From Methylobacillus sp. (GTDB taxonomy: Bacteria; Pseudomonadota; Gammaproteobacteria; Burkholderiales; Burkholderiaceae_C): a stretch of DNA of 40,057 nucleotides. The translations under genes and the position numbers were made by a program. The notes below the pieces were generated by a model, which had not been told where the DNA came from, did no database searches, and saw only the letters and a list, made by a program, of their open reading frames with translations. The stretch is taken from assembly GCA_018607835.1 (NCBI GenBank), contig JABBAS010000071.1:11957-52013 (forward strand), given 5' to 3'. The stretch's first letter is position 1; the number at the start of each line of letters is the position of its first letter. Of this stretch, positions 1-7,822 are shown piece after piece.

Positions 1-117
1 TTGTCGCCGCGTTTTTCGCCGCGGTTAGTCCACCCATATACTTTGGGTGTACCCCCTTAAGTGACTGTCACGTCCCAATACCGAACCCACCTAGCCCACT
101 GAGGCCACCGCGCCACC

Positions 118-540
118 ATGCCCATAGACACCCAAGCCCACCCCGCCCACTTAATCACCGACCTACCTGACGACCAAGAGTTGGTTCTCAAGGTCATTCC
201 TATGCCAGGAGACTGCAACGCCAACGGCGATATTTTTGGTGGCTGGGTCATGGCTCAGGTCGACCTAGCGGGCTCTGTTTTGCCAGCCCGTGTCGTGCGC
301 GGACGCATTACGACGGTCGCAGTAAAAGAATTTATATTTAAGCAACCGGTGCGCGTTGGCGACATTCTGTCGTTTTACGCACGCATCTCGCGCATTGGCA
401 ACACCTCCATTACGGTGGTGGTGGAGTGCTTCGCGGAGCGCTTTCGCTCTCAGGGCCAGTACGTCAAGGTCACCGAGGCCACCCTCACCTACGTCGCGAT
501 TGACGACGCCGGCAAACCAACGCAGATTGCGCACAGCTAA
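118..540 (+). CDS. YciA-type acyl-CoA thioesterase
   Basis: A 140-residue single hotdog-fold thioesterase that hydrolyses acyl-CoA to free acid and CoA in the cytoplasm. The YciA/HI0827 active-site block NANGDIFGGW lies at residues 34-43, followed by a hydrophobic helix, and the length fits the family. The ATG at 118 is preceded by a purine-rich GAGG about 12 bases upstream, and no later ATG keeps the active-site block intact. It converges on the DsrE-like gene with an 11-base gap. Substrate range cannot be read from the sequence; YciA proteins accept many acyl-CoAs. With the second thioesterase at 1059-1637 and the nearby beta-oxidation operon it may trim or release CoA, which is inference. 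Confidence 0.9.
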   Translation: MPIDTQAHPAHLITDLPDDQELVLKVIPMPGDCNANGDIFGGWVMAQVDLAGSVLPARVVRGRITTVAVKEFIFKQPVRVGDILSFYARISRIGNTSITVVVECFAERFRSQGQYVKVTEATLTYVAIDDAGKPTQIAHS

Positions 541-551
541 GCCGCCCAAAT

Positions 552-1037
552 CTACCAAGCGATATACGCATAGCCTTTTTCTTGGTAGGTCATGAGTGCC
601 GCGGCACCAACCTCCTCTATGCGTGCAGCGGCAATAATTCGGTCTGGCCCCCACCCTAGGGCTTTCATGGTGTTGCCACAGGCTACCAACTCCACCCCGT
701 AGTCTTTCGCCATGCCTGCAATACGTGCCCGTGCCTCCTCTGATATGGGGCGCTCGGGCTGGGTGGCTAGCAGATGCAAGCCGGGGCCAAAAGCCACCAC
801 GGCCAAGGCCACGTTGTCACCGTATTTCACAATCATGGCGCGCAAGGAATTGATAATATGGTCGATGTAGTCGGCCTGCGCATGGTTCACCTGATACACC
901 AAGCGGTGCTCGGGCGGGTCGCCCGGAAACCGGTCGCTCGCACCCGTCTGCGTCTCATTTGCCGCACCAGAGCGGCTGGCAAATACCCCCGCCAACAGGC
1001 CGATTGCAGCTGTTTTGATTGTTTGGCGTTTATCCAT
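552..1037 (-). CDS. Exported DsrE/DsrF-like protein
   Basis: A 161-residue protein with an N-terminal signal-like segment (basic RQTIK, then a hydrophobic stretch ending near residue 26), followed by a DsrE-like domain. The domain carries the family pattern of a hydrophobic strand, the VVAFGPGLHLL block at about residues 80-90, and the VELVACGNTMKALG block around residue 115 with one cysteine. DsrE-fold proteins can relay persulfide sulfur through a conserved Cys, but many exported members have no known role. The start gives a full signal peptide. The neighbours are two thioesterases, so context does not settle its function. Family assignment is fairly sure and function is unknown. Confidence 0.75.
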   Translation of the reverse strand: MDKRQTIKTAAIGLLAGVFASRSGAANETQTGASDRFPGDPPEHRLVYQVNHAQADYIDHIINSLRAMIVKYGDNVALAVVAFGPGLHLLATQPERPISEEARARIAGMAKDYGVELVACGNTMKALGWGPDRIIAAARIEEVGAAALMTYQEKGYAYIAW

Positions 1038-1058
1038 AGTTACTTTCTGAATGACCGC

Positions 1059-1637
1059 TTAAGAAACAATGTAGGCACCCGTGCCAGTTGATAACAAACG
1101 GCCATCCGCACCCAAAAACGACATGCGGGTGGATGCCACGCGTGAGCCCAAACGCAAGACCTCGGCGGTGAGCTCAAAGTGCGCGCCAATGCCGGGGCGC
1201 AGGTAATCGATGCGCAAGTCGATGGTGCCCAATTTGGAAAACCGGTCTAGCCTTTGGTCCACCGACTCGTCTCGGTAACGCGCGCCGATGGCACCCAGCA
1301 CAGCCAAACCGCCCAAGGCATCCAGGGCCGCGCTGATCACGCCACCGTGAATACGGTTGTACCCATAATGCCCAACCAAGTCTGGGCGCATGGGGATCTG
1401 GGCGCAGACCCGCTGGGAGCCAATGGTCGTAATTTTTAAACCCAGCACACGGTTGAACACAATTTTTTCCTCAAAGACAGCCCGAGCGCCTTCGATGAAG
1501 TCAAACTCCAACGGGGACTCGGCATCATGAGGGTCTGCTAAGGGGTGGAGAGCCGGCGTATCGGGAGTCAATTTTAAAAGCCCTGTATGTGGTTTCAAAG
1601 GTAAGCGCGTGGACGCAAACGGCTCATTGTGGCGCAA
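1059..1637 (-). CDS. PaaI-type hotdog thioesterase
   Basis: A hotdog-fold acyl-CoA thioesterase of the PaaI/YiiD-C group. The motif IHGGVISAALDALGG near residues 95-110 gives the HGG turn and central helix of this family, and a strand-rich second half ends in SFLGADGRLLSTGTGAYIV. The reading frame has no ATG before the domain: the 1637 start is TTG, and further TTG codons occur at residues 14 and 23. The true start is therefore uncertain and the first 40-50 residues may be partly untranslated. It diverges from the antiporter gene. The substrate is unknown. Confidence 0.75.
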   Translation of the reverse strand: MRHNEPFASTRLPLKPHTGLLKLTPDTPALHPLADPHDAESPLEFDFIEGARAVFEEKIVFNRVLGLKITTIGSQRVCAQIPMRPDLVGHYGYNRIHGGVISAALDALGGLAVLGAIGARYRDESVDQRLDRFSKLGTIDLRIDYLRPGIGAHFELTAEVLRLGSRVASTRMSFLGADGRLLSTGTGAYIVS

Positions 1638-1711
1638 AATAGCGCGATGACCTGACGCCCCAACAGTCTACTCCCGCCACGCCGCACCGGCGCGCAACAA
1701 AGTCACGGACA

Positions 1712-2737
1712 ATGTCGGTTGTTGCCGCTGTGGCCCCTCACCTACCTTGTATGTTGCTCTACTGTATTGCCCTGCTATTGGGTCTGGTTTTTTTGGTTTT
1801 AAGTGCCGACCGCTTTGTGGACTCGGCTGCGGCCATCGCCCATCGCTACAGCATTCCACCGCTGCTCATTGGTATCTTGATCATTGGTATTGGTACATCG
1901 GCACCAGAGATGCTGGTTTCTGCCATTGCGGCCAGTAACGGCACGCCAGGCTTGGCTTTAGGCAACGCCTATGGCTCCAACATTGCCAACATCGGACTCA
2001 TTCTGGGCTTAACTGCGCTGATTAGCCCCATTCCATTTGAGTCCAAGATCTTGCGTAAAGAGTTGCCCATACTCTGCGGGGTCACGTTTATTAGCATGTG
2101 GCTGCTATTTGACGGCGTATTGAGCCGAATCGACGCCGTGGTGTTGGTCGGCTTGCTGTTCACGCTCATGGCCTGGCTGATTGCCTCGGGGCGCCAGTCA
2201 CAAGTCATGGCGAGTGTGGATGGCACCGACACGTTCACGGAAGAGGCGGAGAAGGTCGCCGAAGCCCACCGCCCCAACATACGCAACACCTGGGTGGTTT
2301 TGGTGCTGAGTTTGGTCGCCATGATGCTCAGCTCGCAAGGCCTGATTTGGGGGGCCGAGCATATCGCCCGCGCGCTGGGCGTGAGCGATTTACTCATTGG
2401 CTTAACCATTTTGGCCTTCGGCACCTCGGTGCCCGAACTCGCCGCCTCATTGGCCGCCGCCAGAAAAGGGCAACACGCCCTCGCCTTGGGTAATGTCTTA
2501 GGCTCCAACCTCTTCAATACCTTAGGGGTGGTGGGTATTGCCGGCCTGATTGCGCCGGGCAACGTCGACCCGCTATTGATGCAACGCGACCTGCCCTTGG
2601 TCGCGCTGATGAGCTTGTCGCTGTTTATTTGGGGCGTTGGCTTTCGCGGCAAACCGGGGCGGATTAACCGCCTAGAAGGCGGCACCCTGCTGGTCGCCTA
2701 TCTCAGTTACATCACCTACCTAGCGACATCGCTATAA
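1712..2737 (+). CDS. Calcium/sodium antiporter (YrbG-like)
   Basis: A 341-residue inner-membrane cation/Ca2+ exchanger that swaps Na+ or K+ against Ca2+. It has the two internally repeated alpha motifs of the superfamily, in opposite orientation. The first half holds GIGTSAPEMLVSAIA and GNAYGSNIANIGLILG; the second holds AFGTSVPELAASLAA and GNVLGSNLFNTLGVVG. A charged cytoplasmic loop at about residues 165-190 joins the halves. About ten membrane segments are visible. ATG 1712 is used here; an in-frame ATG at 1751 begins directly at the first membrane segment and is an equally plausible start. Neither has a strong Shine-Dalgarno sequence. Confidence 0.9.
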   Translation: MSVVAAVAPHLPCMLLYCIALLLGLVFLVLSADRFVDSAAAIAHRYSIPPLLIGILIIGIGTSAPEMLVSAIAASNGTPGLALGNAYGSNIANIGLILGLTALISPIPFESKILRKELPILCGVTFISMWLLFDGVLSRIDAVVLVGLLFTLMAWLIASGRQSQVMASVDGTDTFTEEAEKVAEAHRPNIRNTWVVLVLSLVAMMLSSQGLIWGAEHIARALGVSDLLIGLTILAFGTSVPELAASLAAARKGQHALALGNVLGSNLFNTLGVVGIAGLIAPGNVDPLLMQRDLPLVALMSLSLFIWGVGFRGKPGRINRLEGGTLLVAYLSYITYLATSL

Positions 2738-2769
2738 CGATGTAACGCTGTAACGCCGCCAGCCTCACA

Positions 2770-3534
2770 TTACAGCTTGCTAAAGTCAGGTCGCCGCTTC
2801 TCAACAAACGCACCAAAGGCCTCCTTGGCCGCGGGTGCGGTTAGCATCGCGCTAAACACCTGCCCCTCGTTTTTCATGGCTTCTTGCACGTGGGCCTGTT
2901 GAGGCGCTTTCATTAGACGCTTGGATTCAGTCAAGGAACTCAGGGGCTTCTTGGCCATCTTCGCCGCCTGTGCCTGGGTATAGGCGTTGGTCTCCGTCGG
3001 CGCGAGCACCCGATTAACAAAACCAATCTCTAGCGCGGTGTCGGCCATAAACGGCTCGCCCATCAACAACACTTCGGCCGCGCGGTGATAACCCATCAGC
3101 TGCGGCAACATGTAGCTGGACGCGGCTTCCGGCACCAGACCGAGGTTCACAAACGGCATGGAGAATACCGCGTTATCACCGGCATAGACCAAGTCACAAT
3201 GCAACAACAGGGTTGAACCAATGCCCACAGCAGGGCCACACACCGACGCCAACACGGGCTTGGGAAAGGCGGCGATGCCGTGTAAAAACTGGAACACCGG
3301 TGCTTGCGGACCCGCTGGGGGGTTGTTCAAAAAATCGGCAATGTCATTGCCTGCACTAAAGATGGTCTCGTGCCCCTGAATCACCAATACGCGACAGGCA
3401 TCGTCCGCAGCGGCATCGACCAAGGCGCCAGCCATCAGCGCATACATATCGGCGGTGATCGCATTTTTTCTGGCCACGCGGTTCAAGGTGAGAGTGGTTA
3501 CCCCGTCTAAGGTTTCAACCAAGATATCGGACAT
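2770..3534 (-). CDS. Crotonase-fold enoyl-CoA isomerase-like protein
   Basis: A 254-residue crotonase-superfamily protein and the last gene of the beta-oxidation operon. It would usually be labelled enoyl-CoA hydratase, but the active site differs. The oxyanion loop SAGNDI is present at residues 60-65. The first catalytic Glu of hydratases (GGGCE) is replaced by Thr108 and the second (QPE) by Phe128. A single Glu136 stands in LGLVPEAASS. A lone acid at this position, together with the GNDI and GPAVGI blocks, is the pattern I know from eukaryotic ECI2/Eci1 delta3-delta2-enoyl-CoA isomerases. That role, needed for unsaturated fatty acids, fits an operon whose FadN-like protein already has a hydratase domain. 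The superfamily is certain; isomerase is a strong inference. Confidence 0.85.
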   Translation of the reverse strand: MSDILVETLDGVTTLTLNRVARKNAITADMYALMAGALVDAAADDACRVLVIQGHETIFSAGNDIADFLNNPPAGPQAPVFQFLHGIAAFPKPVLASVCGPAVGIGSTLLLHCDLVYAGDNAVFSMPFVNLGLVPEAASSYMLPQLMGYHRAAEVLLMGEPFMADTALEIGFVNRVLAPTETNAYTQAQAAKMAKKPLSSLTESKRLMKAPQQAHVQEAMKNEGQVFSAMLTAPAAKEAFGAFVEKRRPDFSKL

Positions 3535-3583
3535 GTCGTTACTCCTACAAATAAAAAATGTGCGTCACTGTTTTTGCGACCGT

Positions 3584-4789
3584 TTAAACGCGCTCAAATA
3601 TACCCGCCGCGCCTTGCCCCATGCCCACGCACATGGTCACCATGCCATATTTCAGCTGCTTACGCTGCAACGCATGGACCACCGTTGCCGCCCGTATCGC
3701 GCCGGTGGCACCCAGTGGGTGACCCAACGCAATGGCGCCTCCCATAGGGTTCACCTTGGCGGGGTCTAGGTCTAAGGTACGTATGACCGCCAAGGACTGG
3801 GCGGCAAACGCCTCGTTCAACTCTATCCAATCCATGGCATCTTGCGTCAAGCCAGCCGCTTTCAAGGCCGCTGGAATCGCAGCGACCGGACCGATACCCA
3901 TGATGTGTGGCGGCACCCCGCGACTGGCGTAGCCAACAAACCGCGCCAACGGCGTCAGGCCATAACGCTTCAGTGCGCTTTCGCTCACCAGCAGCAGCGC
4001 CCCGGCACCATCTGACGTTTGCGAACTGTTGCCTGCGGTCACCGAGCCACGTGCCGCAAATACACAGCGCAGTTTGGCCAAGCCTTCTAAGCTGGTATCG
4101 GGGCGCGCACCTTCGTCCAAACTCACGACCTGCGTGCTCATGCGCACCTGCTCAGTGCGCAAGTCTAGGTGTCGCATCTCCACATCAACCGGCGTTATTT
4201 CATTGACGAAGGACCCATCGGCCATGGCGGCCATGGCGCGTTGGTGTGACTGCAGCGCAAAAGCGTCCTGATCTTCGCGACTCACCCGCCATTGCTGTGC
4301 GACTTTCTCAGCCGTTAAGCCCATGCCATAGGCAATGCCGTAGTCATCAATTTGGTCGGTGTTACGAAAAATCTCCGGCGATAAAGACGGATGGTTACCC
4401 ATCATGGGCACCATACTCATGCTCTCCACACCTGCGGCGATCATGACATCGGCCTCGCCCACACGGATGCGATCCGCCGCCATTTGCACAGCGCTCAGGC
4501 CTGAGGCACAAAAGCGGTTCACCGTAATCCCGCCGACAGACTTGGGTAAGCCTGCCAACACGGCGGCGACACGTGCCACATTTAAGCCCTGCTGTGCCTC
4601 TGGAATCGCACAACCCGCAACCACGTCTTCGATCGCATCCGGGTCTAGGGACGGAGCCTGTGCCACCACGGCGCGCAGCGCATGTGCGAGCAAGGTGTCG
4701 GGGCGCGTATGTTTAAAGAAACCTTTGTGCGAGCGCCCGATGGGCGTGCGCGTCGCGGCCACGATGTAAGCGTCTTGAACTTGTTTCAT
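3584..4789 (-). CDS. fadA: Acetyl-CoA acyltransferase (3-ketoacyl-CoA thiolase)
   Basis: A 401-residue thiolase that cleaves 3-ketoacyl-CoA with CoA to acetyl-CoA and a shortened acyl-CoA, the last beta-oxidation step. Nucleophile Cys94 is in NRFCASGLSA. The second pair of catalytic blocks is GGAIALGHPLGATGA with His357 and CVGMGQGAAG with Cys387. Length is typical. It lies 17 bases downstream of the FadN-like gene and 49 bases upstream of the isomerase-like gene, on the same strand. The order hydroxyacyl dehydrogenase then thiolase, with a long acyl-CoA dehydrogenase nearby, resembles the Bacillus fadNAE set. Degradative use is inferred from the operon. Confidence 0.95.
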   Translation of the reverse strand: MKQVQDAYIVAATRTPIGRSHKGFFKHTRPDTLLAHALRAVVAQAPSLDPDAIEDVVAGCAIPEAQQGLNVARVAAVLAGLPKSVGGITVNRFCASGLSAVQMAADRIRVGEADVMIAAGVESMSMVPMMGNHPSLSPEIFRNTDQIDDYGIAYGMGLTAEKVAQQWRVSREDQDAFALQSHQRAMAAMADGSFVNEITPVDVEMRHLDLRTEQVRMSTQVVSLDEGARPDTSLEGLAKLRCVFAARGSVTAGNSSQTSDGAGALLLVSESALKRYGLTPLARFVGYASRGVPPHIMGIGPVAAIPAALKAAGLTQDAMDWIELNEAFAAQSLAVIRTLDLDPAKVNPMGGAIALGHPLGATGAIRAATVVHALQRKQLKYGMVTMCVGMGQGAAGIFERV

Positions 4790-4806
4790 AAATGGTCAAT
4801 CGTTAT

Positions 4807-7215
4807 TTAGTTGCGTAGCGGCTTGCCCGTATTGAGCATCCCCATGATGCGGGCTTGTGTCTTGGCGGACGCCAATAACTGCCCAAAGGCACGGCGCTCA
4901 AGGGTCATCAGGTAGGCCTCAGAAACCTCTGTGTTGGCATCAACCTCGCCACCACACACCACTTGCGCAATTTCTTTGCCAATGCGGAAGTCGTGCTCGC
5001 TAATGAAACCGCCGTCACGCATATTAATGAGCTGTCCCAAGATGGTGGCAACCCCCGTCCGTCCGGCCACTTTGAAATGACGCGCCATCGGCGCGCGATA
5101 ACCTGCGGCAGACATTGCCTTGACCTCGTTCAGCGCCACACCCAACACTTCCGATGCGTTCATGACAATGGGGTCGCTGTCCAATACGTAACCGAGGTCA
5201 CGCGACTCCAAGGCACTGGTACCCACCTTGGCCATGGCCGCGGCGGTGAAGCCCTCGGTCAGGAAGGGCAGCAAATCGGTACCCGTGGCCAAGCGCGCAT
5301 TTTCAGCCGCACGCCGGGCGATGTAGGTCAGGCCGCCTGCGCCCGGCACCAGACCAACGCCCACCTCGACCAAACCGATGTAACTCTCATGGGCGACGAC
5401 GCGCTTGGCGCTATAAACCGCTAGCTCACAGCCGCCGCCGAGGGTGAGGCCACTGACGGCGCTAACCACCGGCACGTGTGCATAACGAATCGCCAGCATG
5501 AGTTTTTGCAACTCATGCTCGACCGCGTCAATCGCATCAAGCCCACCGATCATGAAGCCGGGCAACATCGCCTGCAAATCAGCACCCGCACTAAAGAGCT
5601 TGCCACCCGACCAAATCACCATGCCGGCGTAAGCGGCCTCGGCTAACTGAACGCCACGTTGCAAGCCCTCGGCCACCTGCGGGCTAATGGCCTGCATCTT
5701 GGTTTTGATGCTTGCGATCAAGACCTCCGCGTGGTCGTCATGGGTCCACAGGCGAATGCTCTCATCTTCAAAGACCGTTTGCCCTGCCGACAAGTAAGGC
5801 GTGGCACCGTCACCAAAGAACGTGTCAGGGAACAGCTGGCGCGCGTGCACAGGCAAGACGTGTGGGCGCTCGAATGCACCGGTTTCCGGATTCCATGATC
5901 CCTCAGGCGTATACACGCCCCCCGCATCGGCAACCGGCCCGTTAAACACCCAGTCGGGCAACGGCGTTCCGCACAGGGCCTTGCCCGCGTCTATGTCTGC
6001 CTGCACCCACTCAGCCACTTGTTGCCAGCCTGCGGACTGCCAAAGCTCAAAGGGGCCCTGCTTGTGCGCGAAGCCCAATCGCATACAGGCATCGACATCG
6101 CGGGCGGTGTGCGCTATTTGCGCAAGGTGCAATGCGGCGTAATGGAAGCCGTTACGCAAAATCGCCCACAAAAACTGTCCCTCCGCACCCGAGCTCTCGC
6201 GTAGCAAACGCAGTCGCTCAGCCGGTGCTCGCTTGAGCATGCGGCTGTATACCGCATCGGCCTTGTTGCCACCGGGCACGTAGTCATCGCTCGCCAAGTC
6301 GTAGCGCAAAATATCGCGCCCCACTTTTTTGTAAAAGCCCTTTTTTACCTTTTGACCCAGATGTCCTTTTTCAATCAACCGCTTTAAAGCAGGTGGCGTT
6401 TCAAAGTGGGGGTAAAACGGGTCTTTGGACGCATCTAGCTGCGTCTGCAAGGTGTGGATCACGTGGCCAAGGGTGTCGAGGCCGACCACATCTGCGGTTC
6501 GGAAAGTGCCCGAGGAGGCGCGGCCCAGTGACTTGCCTGTTAGGTCATCCACCACATCGCAGGTCAAGCCATAGCGCTCCGCCTCAACGAACGTCGACAG
6601 CAAGCCCGCACTGCCAATGCGGTTGGCAATGAAGTTGGGTGTGTCTTTTGCGCGTATCGCAGATTTGCCCAAACTCGTTGTGACGAAACTCTCTAGCTGG
6701 TCGACGACCCGTGGATCGGTACGCGGCGTGGCAATGAGCTCCACCAGCGCCATATAGCGCGGTGGGTTAAAGAAGTGCACACCGCAAAAACGGGATGCCA
6801 GTTCATCGGGCAAGGGCGCACCCAATGCGCTGATAGATAGACCCGAGGTGTTGCTTGCCAGAATCGCGTGGGCCGACAAATGCGGCGCAATCTTTTCATA
6901 TAGGCCGTGTTTCCAGTCCAACCGCTCAGCGATCGCCTCGATCACCAGATCACATGCCCCTAACGCGGCCAAGTCATCGTTGTAATTAGCCGCTTGTATC
7001 AGGCTGGCATCCGCTGCACGACCCAGCGGCGCAGGTTTCATTTTGCTGAGCCCCGCAATGGCCTTACGCGCAATCGCGGAGGGGTCGTGGCCTTCTTCGG
7101 TAGGTAAGTCGAATAGAGTGACCGGGATACGGGCGTTAACCAAATGTGCCGCAATTTGCGCACCCATAACGCCGGCGCCCAACACCGCAACGCGGCGGAT
7201 ATGAAACGAATGCAT
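4807..7215 (-). CDS. FadN-type 3-hydroxyacyl-CoA dehydrogenase/enoyl-CoA hydratase
   Basis: An 802-residue bifunctional beta-oxidation enzyme. The NAD-binding Rossmann domain comes first: GAGVMG at residues 13-18 and catalytic His147 in GVHFFNPP. Two hydroxyacyl-CoA dehydrogenase C-terminal domains follow, and a crotonase domain is last. The hydratase part keeps both catalytic Glu residues, in TLGGGCEL and IGLVEVGVG. This order is the reverse of E. coli FadB, where the hydratase comes first, and matches Bacillus FadN. The ATG at 7215 has a GGAG Shine-Dalgarno in the spacer. Its partners are the thiolase directly downstream and the acyl-CoA dehydrogenase upstream. It would hydrate trans-2-enoyl-CoA and oxidise the resulting 3-hydroxyacyl-CoA. 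Confidence 0.93.
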   Translation of the reverse strand: MHSFHIRRVAVLGAGVMGAQIAAHLVNARIPVTLFDLPTEEGHDPSAIARKAIAGLSKMKPAPLGRAADASLIQAANYNDDLAALGACDLVIEAIAERLDWKHGLYEKIAPHLSAHAILASNTSGLSISALGAPLPDELASRFCGVHFFNPPRYMALVELIATPRTDPRVVDQLESFVTTSLGKSAIRAKDTPNFIANRIGSAGLLSTFVEAERYGLTCDVVDDLTGKSLGRASSGTFRTADVVGLDTLGHVIHTLQTQLDASKDPFYPHFETPPALKRLIEKGHLGQKVKKGFYKKVGRDILRYDLASDDYVPGGNKADAVYSRMLKRAPAERLRLLRESSGAEGQFLWAILRNGFHYAALHLAQIAHTARDVDACMRLGFAHKQGPFELWQSAGWQQVAEWVQADIDAGKALCGTPLPDWVFNGPVADAGGVYTPEGSWNPETGAFERPHVLPVHARQLFPDTFFGDGATPYLSAGQTVFEDESIRLWTHDDHAEVLIASIKTKMQAISPQVAEGLQRGVQLAEAAYAGMVIWSGGKLFSAGADLQAMLPGFMIGGLDAIDAVEHELQKLMLAIRYAHVPVVSAVSGLTLGGGCELAVYSAKRVVAHESYIGLVEVGVGLVPGAGGLTYIARRAAENARLATGTDLLPFLTEGFTAAAMAKVGTSALESRDLGYVLDSDPIVMNASEVLGVALNEVKAMSAAGYRAPMARHFKVAGRTGVATILGQLINMRDGGFISEHDFRIGKEIAQVVCGGEVDANTEVSEAYLMTLERRAFGQLLASAKTQARIMGMLNTGKPLRN

Positions 7216-7228
7216 GAATTCTCCAAAA

Positions 7229-7243
7229 CGCGGCTAAGCCGCG
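7229..7243 (-). terminator. Hairpin between DUF2147 gene and FadN-like gene
   Basis: A perfect inverted repeat, CGCGGC-TTA-GCCGCG read on the minus strand, is followed by only four T residues and then the Shine-Dalgarno of the FadN-like gene. It may act as a weak intra-operon terminator or as an mRNA-stabilising stem that alters the ratio of upstream to downstream proteins. The T run is too short for a confident terminator call. Confidence 0.35.
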
Positions 7244-7256
7244 GGTAAAACGGTCT

Positions 7257-7739
7257 TTACTCGACGCGCAGCCACGTCTGTGTACGCCCCAACAAGGGCA
7301 GGCCCACGTAGCCGCGCACTTCTAATTTCGCACCCCCATCGATAGGGGTCAGCATCACGTTATAAGTCTTGCCTTTTTGTGGGTCCAAGATTTCACCGCC
7401 ATCCCATAAGCCGTCTTTGGAGTTGCTTTGGCTGACGCCTCGGATAATTTCCATGCCCACAATGAGCTGGTCTTTGCGGTCACCCCGACACAAGCTACAT
7501 ATTTTGTTGACGTTGGGGTCGGTCACCAGCGAGGTCTCGACCTTTCCTGCCAAGACACCGTTGGCATCCACAATACGCACCAGTGACTTTTCCTGTCCCG
7601 TCTCGTCGTCTATGGTTTTCCAAAGGCCGACCGGAGTGGCTTGCGCCCAGGCCAGTGCGGGCAATAGCAAGGCAGCGCCTAGCCACCCTCGGCTTTTCTT
7701 TAGGAATGCGCTGGTGGACTGTTCAAATACACGATTCAT
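7257..7739 (-). CDS. Exported DUF2147 domain protein
   Basis: A 160-residue protein with an N-terminal signal peptide (basic KKSRG, hydrophobic WLGAALLLPALAW, likely cleavage after AQA) and one DUF2147 domain that begins ATPVGLWKTIDDETG. A CSLC motif (CxxC) lies mid-domain. DUF2147 proteins are small, predicted beta-barrel-like periplasmic proteins of unknown function. The ATG at 7739 is preferred over an upstream in-frame ATG at 7826 because it has AGGAG at proper spacing and directly yields the signal peptide. Its place between the acyl-CoA dehydrogenase and FadN-like genes suggests a link to lipid uptake or use, which is inference only. Confidence 0.8.
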   Translation of the reverse strand: MNRVFEQSTSAFLKKSRGWLGAALLLPALAWAQATPVGLWKTIDDETGQEKSLVRIVDANGVLAGKVETSLVTDPNVNKICSLCRGDRKDQLIVGMEIIRGVSQSNSKDGLWDGGEILDPQKGKTYNVMLTPIDGGAKLEVRGYVGLPLLGRTQTWLRVE

Positions 7740-7822
7740 GATCAGGTGCTCCTGGTTGGGTTTTATGCTCTGCCGCAAGCGTCTCGCGGCGTTTAAGCGT
7801 AGGTATAAGCGGGCATATAAGG

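Noticed and set aside
1-117. Possible end of an upstream gene or regulatory element at the left edge
   Set aside because: Short open stretches exist in several frames but nothing recognisable; the edge gives too little sequence to decide.
1969-2685. A 238-codon minus-strand open frame
   Set aside because: It is antisense to the well-conserved antiporter gene and its composition is a shadow of the membrane segments.
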